Assembly (NCBI RefSeq): GCF_016862575.1
Contig: NZ_BONF01000028.1
Location: 109,911-173,910, forward strand
Length of the DNA stretch: 64,000 bases
Source: Catellatospora bangladeshensis
GTDB taxonomy: Bacteria > Actinomycetota > Actinomycetes > Mycobacteriales > Micromonosporaceae
Direction of reading: 5' to 3'
Shown in pieces: positions 60,379 through 64,000 of this stretch. Position 1 is the stretch's first letter. Each line of letters starts with the position of its first letter. The notes beneath the pieces are model-generated. The model was not told where the DNA came from. It did no database searches and saw only the letters and a list, made by a program, of their open reading frames with translations. The position numbers were made by a program, and so were the translations under genes.

Positions 60379-61974
60379 ATGAAGCGCTCAGTCGTAGTAC
60401 GGCTGCTGGCGGCGGGGGCCACCGCGGCCACCGCCGCCGCGATCGGCCTGACCCTCCAGGTCCCCCAGGCGGCGGCCGCCGTCGGCGGCGTCACCGGCTA
60501 TGCCACCCAGAACGGCGGGACCACCGGCGGCGCCGGCGGCCAGACCGTGCAGGCGTCCACCGGCACCGCGATCCACGCCGCGCTGTGCAACCGGGCCAGC
60601 AGCAGCACCCCGATCATCATCCAGGTCTCGGGCACGATCAACCACGGCAACACCGCCAAGGTGTCCGGCAGCAGCTGCAACACCGCCGACGGCGTGATCG
60701 AGCTCAAGGAGATCAGCAACGTCACGATCCTCGGGGTCGGCAGTGGTGCGATCTTCGACCAGGTCGGCATCCACATCCGGGACTCCAGCAACATCATCAT
60801 CCAGAACGTGACCGTCCGGAACGTCAAGAAGTCGGGCTCGCCCACCTCCAACGGCGGCGACGCCATCGGCATGGAGAGCACCGTCCGCAGGGTCTGGGTC
60901 GACCACGTCACCCTGGAGGCGTCGGGCGGCGAGTCCGAGGGCTACGACGGCCTGTTCGACATGAAGAACGACGTCGAGTACGTGACGCTGTCCTACAGCA
61001 TCCTGCGCAACTCCGGCCGCGGCGGCCTCATCGGCTCCAGCGAGACCGACACCGGCAGCGGCTACATCACGTTCCACCACAACCTGTACACGAACATCGA
61101 CTCGCGTACGCCCCTGCTGCGCGGCGGCATCGCGCACATCTACAACAACCACTACGTCAGCCTCAACGAGTCCGGCATCAACTCCCGGGCCGGGGCCCGC
61201 GCCAAGGTGGAGAACAACTACTTCAAGAACTCCAAGGACGTGCTCGGCACGTTCTACACCGACGCGGCGGGCTACTGGCAGGCCAGCGGCAACATCCTCG
61301 ACAACGTGACCTGGTCGTCCCCCGGCTCGGACACCAACCCGGCGGGTCCGAGCATGCCGTCGAACACCACCGTCAGCATCCCGTACTCCTACAGCCTCGA
61401 CGCGGCCAGCTGCGTGCCGAACGTGGTCGCCGCTACCGCCGGCGCCAACAAGGGCCTGCAGGTGTCCAACGGCAGCTGCACCCCGGTCTCGCCGACCGCC
61501 GGCCCCTCGGCCAGCCCGACCCGGACCGCGGGCCCGTCGCCGTCGGCCAGCCCGACCCGCTCGCCGAGCACCTCCCCGACGGCCTCGCCGAACCCGCCCA
61601 GCGGGACCAACCTCAGCCTCGCCTCCGGCGCGGGCGCGGACGGCTCCAGCAAGGCCGACGGCACCAGCTACGGCAACGTCCGCGACGGCAGCCTGAGCAC
61701 GTACTGGTCGCCGTCCGGCGCCACCGGTGACATCTCCGTCAAGTGGGGCTCGAACGTCACCGTGGCCCGGGCCGTCATCCGGGAGCCCTCCGGCACCTCG
61801 GGCAGCATCGGCTCGTGGCAGCTCATCAACTACGACACCGGCGCCGTGCTGAAGTCGGGCAGCGGGGCGGGCACCATCACCTTCACCGCCACCTCGCTGA
61901 AGAAGATCACGTTCCGGATCACCAGCTCGTCCGGCGCCCCGAAGGTCGCCGAGTTCGAGACGTACGCGTCGTAG
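60379..61974 (+). CDS. Secreted pectate lyase (PL1 family) with C-terminal carbohydrate-binding module
   Basis: The 531-residue protein has a signal peptide (RLLAAGATAATAAAIGLTLQ, cut near AAAA), a PL1 beta-helix (about 35-360) and, after a Ser/Pro/Thr linker, a beta-sandwich module (about 415-531) of the galactose-binding-like/discoidin type (NLSLASGAGADGSSKADGTS, YGNVRDGSLSTYW). Catalytic and calcium features are RRVWVDHVTLE (the v-W-I-D-H motif), DGLFDMKNDVEYVT with calcium Asp residues, and SRTPLLRGGIAHIYNNHY containing the catalytic Arg. It cleaves polygalacturonate by beta-elimination outside the cell. ATG 60379 follows a weak AGGTGAGACAG site. A LacI-type operator lies about 300 bases upstream. 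Confidence 0.92.
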   Translation: MKRSVVVRLLAAGATAATAAAIGLTLQVPQAAAAVGGVTGYATQNGGTTGGAGGQTVQASTGTAIHAALCNRASSSTPIIIQVSGTINHGNTAKVSGSSCNTADGVIELKEISNVTILGVGSGAIFDQVGIHIRDSSNIIIQNVTVRNVKKSGSPTSNGGDAIGMESTVRRVWVDHVTLEASGGESEGYDGLFDMKNDVEYVTLSYSILRNSGRGGLIGSSETDTGSGYITFHHNLYTNIDSRTPLLRGGIAHIYNNHYVSLNESGINSRAGARAKVENNYFKNSKDVLGTFYTDAAGYWQASGNILDNVTWSSPGSDTNPAGPSMPSNTTVSIPYSYSLDAASCVPNVVAATAGANKGLQVSNGSCTPVSPTAGPSASPTRTAGPSPSASPTRSPSTSPTASPNPPSGTNLSLASGAGADGSSKADGTSYGNVRDGSLSTYWSPSGATGDISVKWGSNVTVARAVIREPSGTSGSIGSWQLINYDTGAVLKSGSGAGTITFTATSLKKITFRITSSSGAPKVAEFETYAS

Positions 61975-62000
61975 CGGACATCCGCTCGCGCAGCTCACCG

Positions 62001-62026
62001 GGGGGCCGTCGGCAGCGACGGCCCCC
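62001..62026 (+). terminator. Terminator of the pectate lyase gene
   Basis: GGGGGCCGTC (62001-62010) pairs exactly with GACGGCCCCC (62017-62026) across a six-base loop. TTCG follows. It lies 27 bases after the stop codon. Confidence 0.7.
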
Positions 62027-62098
62027 TTCGCCGTCCCCGGGGGACAGCAGACCTAGACCTGATCCGTGATGATGACTCGACCTCACGAAGGAGACATC

Positions 62099-62356
62099 AT
62101 GACGACGCCGGCCGAACCCGCCCAGCCAGCAAGACCGGCGCCCCCGCCGCAACATCCCGCTGATTCGCTCGGATTCCTGGCGTGGGCCATAGCGCTGGGA
62201 ATCCTGGGCTTCTTCATGGCCATGGGTGCGCGGCGGTCGCCTTGGACGGTCCTCAGCGTCGTGCTGCTCGGAGTGTCGCTGATCTGCTTCGGCGGACACG
62301 TCGCAGCCGTGGTCGCCAAACGGCATGAGCTGTGGCGCGAGGGCCGAGGACGATGA
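62099..62356 (+). CDS. Small two-helix membrane protein
   Basis: The 85-residue protein has a Pro/Ala-rich N-terminal tail, then FLAWAIALGILGFFMAMG and TVLSVVLLGVSLICFGGH, two hydrophobic helices, and a basic end. ATG 62099 has GAAGGAG five bases upstream. It lies 92 bases before the first of two paralogous membrane proteins and could be part of the same transcription unit. No known family. Confidence 0.65.
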   Translation: MTTPAEPAQPARPAPPPQHPADSLGFLAWAIALGILGFFMAMGARRSPWTVLSVVLLGVSLICFGGHVAAVVAKRHELWREGRGR

Positions 62357-62447
62357 GCGGAGCGACCCGGATCCGTCCGGCAGGCGGCTTCGATCCGGTC
62401 CGGTGCTCGGGGTGCCGTGCCCGGCGCGGGATGCGTACCCTGGCGGC

Positions 62448-62930
62448 GTGTTCTGGCTCTGGTGCGTAAGACTCTGCGTCCTCGGACTGGGCTGGCACGC
62501 CGGTCTGCTGATCTACGGCTTCATCCCGCCCGCGGAGCCGATGCCGGAGTGGCTCGTGCTGTGCACGGTGGTCGCCACCATCGCCGCCGTCGCCGTGTGG
62601 CGGCCCATCGTCTTCGACCACAGGGCACGCAAGCTCTGGCGGGCCCGGCCGGGCTGGTGGCCCTGGAGCGTGCTGGGCGCCGTGCTGCCCGCCGTGATCG
62701 TGGTGGCCGCGTCGGCCTTCGGGCTCGCGCCTGCCGACACCGGCGGCGAGCGGGGCATCGCGGCGGTGTCCATCTTCGTCCTCGGCCTGTCCCTGCCGGT
62801 CTACCTGGCCTGCCACCGGGCCGCGCACGGCGGCCGCCCGTCCGGGCCGGTGCCGCTGCCCAGGTCGGCCCGCCGCGCCCGGGAACGGGCGGCGCGACGT
62901 GGAGGCACCTCAGGAGCGGCCCGGCGCTGA
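62448..62930 (+). CDS. Four-helix membrane protein, first of a tandem duplicate pair
   Basis: The 160-residue product starts at GTG 62448 with FWLWCVRLCVLGLGWHAGLL, has WRARPGWWPWSVLGAVLPAV in the middle and SIFVLGLSLPVYLACHRAAH near the end, then a basic tail. It has about four hydrophobic segments and no enzymatic motif. A second gene with about 45 percent similar residues follows directly. TACCCT lies just before the GTG without a ribosome-binding site, suggesting a leaderless transcript. Function is unknown. Confidence 0.65.
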   Translation: MFWLWCVRLCVLGLGWHAGLLIYGFIPPAEPMPEWLVLCTVVATIAAVAVWRPIVFDHRARKLWRARPGWWPWSVLGAVLPAVIVVAASAFGLAPADTGGERGIAAVSIFVLGLSLPVYLACHRAAHGGRPSGPVPLPRSARRARERAARRGGTSGAARR

Positions 62931-62975
62931 CGGCTTCGGGGCGTGCGGCGAGCGTCCGCTTCGTACCCTGTCGGC

Positions 62976-63407
62976 GTGTACTGGCTTTGGTGCGTGCGGC
63001 TCAGCCTGGTCATCCTCGCCTGGGACGTGGGTCTGCTGATCCACGGCTTGACGCCTGCGTCCCGGCCGCTCCCGCCGCAGCTCACGACCGTCACCGCGTT
63101 CAGCGTCATCGGGGCGGTCGGCATGTACGCGGCGATCGTCGGCTACTACAAGGTGCGGGTGCTGTGGCGCGTGCGCCCGCGATGGTGGCCGTGGAGCCCG
63201 GTGGGCATCGTGCTGCTGAGCCTGGTCACGATGGTGATAGCGGGCTCGGGGCACCCCGACCTGAACGACACCGCCGGAGAGCCCGGTGCTGCGATGCTGT
63301 CCATCATCGGGTTCGGCCTGTCCCTGCCGGTCTACCTGGCGTGTTCCCGCGTCGACCGGGGCATCCGGCCGCCGGCCCGGGTCGCCCGGACGAAGAAGGT
63401 GCACTGA
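62976..63407 (+). CDS. Four-helix membrane protein, second of a tandem duplicate pair
   Basis: The 143-residue product begins YWLWCVRLSLVILAWDVGLL, continues with VLWRVRPRWWPWSPVGIVLL and SIIGFGLSLPVYLACSRVDR, closely matching the upstream paralogue in the same order. The start GTG 62976 is preceded by the same TACCCTG-x-C-G-G-C string as the first copy. The 3' end overlaps the convergent methyltransferase gene by 76 bases. Function unknown. Confidence 0.65.
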   Translation: MYWLWCVRLSLVILAWDVGLLIHGLTPASRPLPPQLTTVTAFSVIGAVGMYAAIVGYYKVRVLWRVRPRWWPWSPVGIVLLSLVTMVIAGSGHPDLNDTAGEPGAAMLSIIGFGLSLPVYLACSRVDRGIRPPARVARTKKVH

Positions 63408-63973
63408 TCACTTTCAGCACCGGCCGGTGGGTCGATCACCTGGCACTCGATGTCCTCGTACCCGTGCTTCTCGAGGCGCTCGCGCCACTCGCCGGGCTCG
63501 AGATCCCAGCGGGGCAGCCCCGGGATCGGCTTCATCGGCGACCACGAGAACGCGAGTACGCCACGAAGCCGATGGTGGATCGCCGGGAGGAGCACCTCCG
63601 GGTCGACGAACCACAATGCGCCGAACACCGAGTAGACCGCGTCGAACGACTCCTCGCCGTCCAGCAGGTAGCTCACTGCGTCGCGGTGATGGACCGGAAG
63701 GCCCGGCCAACGGGTTCGGGCGTGCGCCAGCTGCGGCGCCGAGACGTCGACGCCGATGCCGTGGTAGCCGCTCGCGCATACGTGGGCCAGATTTCCGCCC
63801 TTGCCGCAGCCGAGGTCCAGCACCCGAGATCCGTCATCGAGATCGAGAACTTCGAGGCCGGGGCCGTGATCCGGGTACTGGGTCCAGTTGAACCAGGTGC
63901 TTGCTCCGGCGGCGTTCACGAGCCGGCGCGGGGAGCGCGCCTGTGCGTACCGGTCCCAGCGGTCCGAAATCAC
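63332..63973 (-). CDS. Class I SAM-dependent methyltransferase
   Basis: The 213-residue protein has the SAM-binding fold: VLDLGCGKGGNLAHVCASGY (motif I), GIGVDVSAPQLAHARTRW, the post-I acidic residue in V-D-V, HHRDAVSYLLDG and FDAVYSVFGALWFVDPEVLL (motif II region). This is typical of ubiquinone/SAM methyltransferases acting on small molecules; the acceptor is unknown. GTG 63973 lies close to the window end. Its last 76 bases overlap the convergent membrane-protein gene, so the extreme C-terminus is shared coding DNA in opposite directions. Confidence 0.88.
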   Translation of the reverse strand: MISDRWDRYAQARSPRRLVNAAGASTWFNWTQYPDHGPGLEVLDLDDGSRVLDLGCGKGGNLAHVCASGYHGIGVDVSAPQLAHARTRWPGLPVHHRDAVSYLLDGEESFDAVYSVFGALWFVDPEVLLPAIHHRLRGVLAFSWSPMKPIPGLPRWDLEPGEWRERLEKHGYEDIECQVIDPPAGAESDQCTFFVRATRAGGRMPRSTREHAR

Positions 63974-64000
63974 CGCCCCAGCCTTTCATCCGCTACTTAG

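Overview
The window is very GC-rich, with many GTG and TTG starts, short overlaps between co-directional genes and frequent perfect-stem terminators without U-tracts. Protein families (LCP ligase, ECF41-type sigma factor, a mycothiol-dependent isomerase remnant, IdeR/DmdR-type iron box, cell-wall-binding-type lipoprotein, secreted proteases and glycan-active enzymes) point to a filamentous actinobacterium, most likely Micromonosporaceae. That placement is inference from protein style, not from a marker gene. No rRNA, tRNA or CRISPR array was seen.

Layout. 1-2.6 kb is a decayed zone: two truncated gene remnants meeting head-on, a frameshifted secreted esterase-lectin gene and a degenerate transposase. 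2.7-3.2 kb holds a small secreted protein of peptidase-inhibitor I36 type. 3.6-13.7 kb is an exopolysaccharide locus: LCP ligase, two family-2 glycosyltransferases, a Wzy-like polymerase, a Wzx-like flippase, a pyruvyl transferase, a membrane-anchored GH10 glycosidase and the initiating phosphoglycosyltransferase; four consecutive genes overlap by 4-20 nt or less, plus a tiny upstream ORF coupled to the polymerase. 13.8-28.3 kb is a block of large exported proteins: a trypsin-like protease with an altered serine motif and a cytoplasmic tail, an M4 metalloprotease fused to an FG-GAP propeller, a trans-envelope protein with a cytosolic HTH-like head, an 1870-residue RHS protein without a toxin tip, and a secreted protein with threefold repeats.

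28.6-42.7 kb holds small regulator-target modules: DHA2 exporter, VOC and GNAT proteins, LysR, a DUF4097 protein divergent from an HTH/MarR fusion regulator with a clear operator-promoter, an ArsR/SufR-like regulator with DUF3291, TetR divergent from an alpha/beta hydrolase, ECF41-type sigma factor with a flavoprotein, HxlR divergent from DoxX, and an HTH plus nucleotidyltransferase pair resembling a toxin-antitoxin module. 42.9-46.8 kb is an iron-siderophore ABC importer behind an iron box. 46.9-56.1 kb carries a duplicated-domain membrane protein, two PadR-membrane protein modules, an MFS/VOC pair and a large LuxR-type ATPase regulator. 56.1-62.0 kb encodes secreted hydrolases, a lipoprotein, a GNAT protein and a pectate lyase. 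The end holds small membrane proteins, including a tandem duplicate pair with duplicated promoters, and a methyltransferase.

Two copies of an approximately 60-70 bp palindromic element (40.2 and 49.7 kb) show a dispersed repeat family. The strongest candidates for new biology are the DUF4097/regulator pair with its operator array, the HTH-nucleotidyltransferase pair, the trans-envelope HTH protein beside the RHS gene, the palindromic repeat family, and the exported protease with the displaced catalytic serine.
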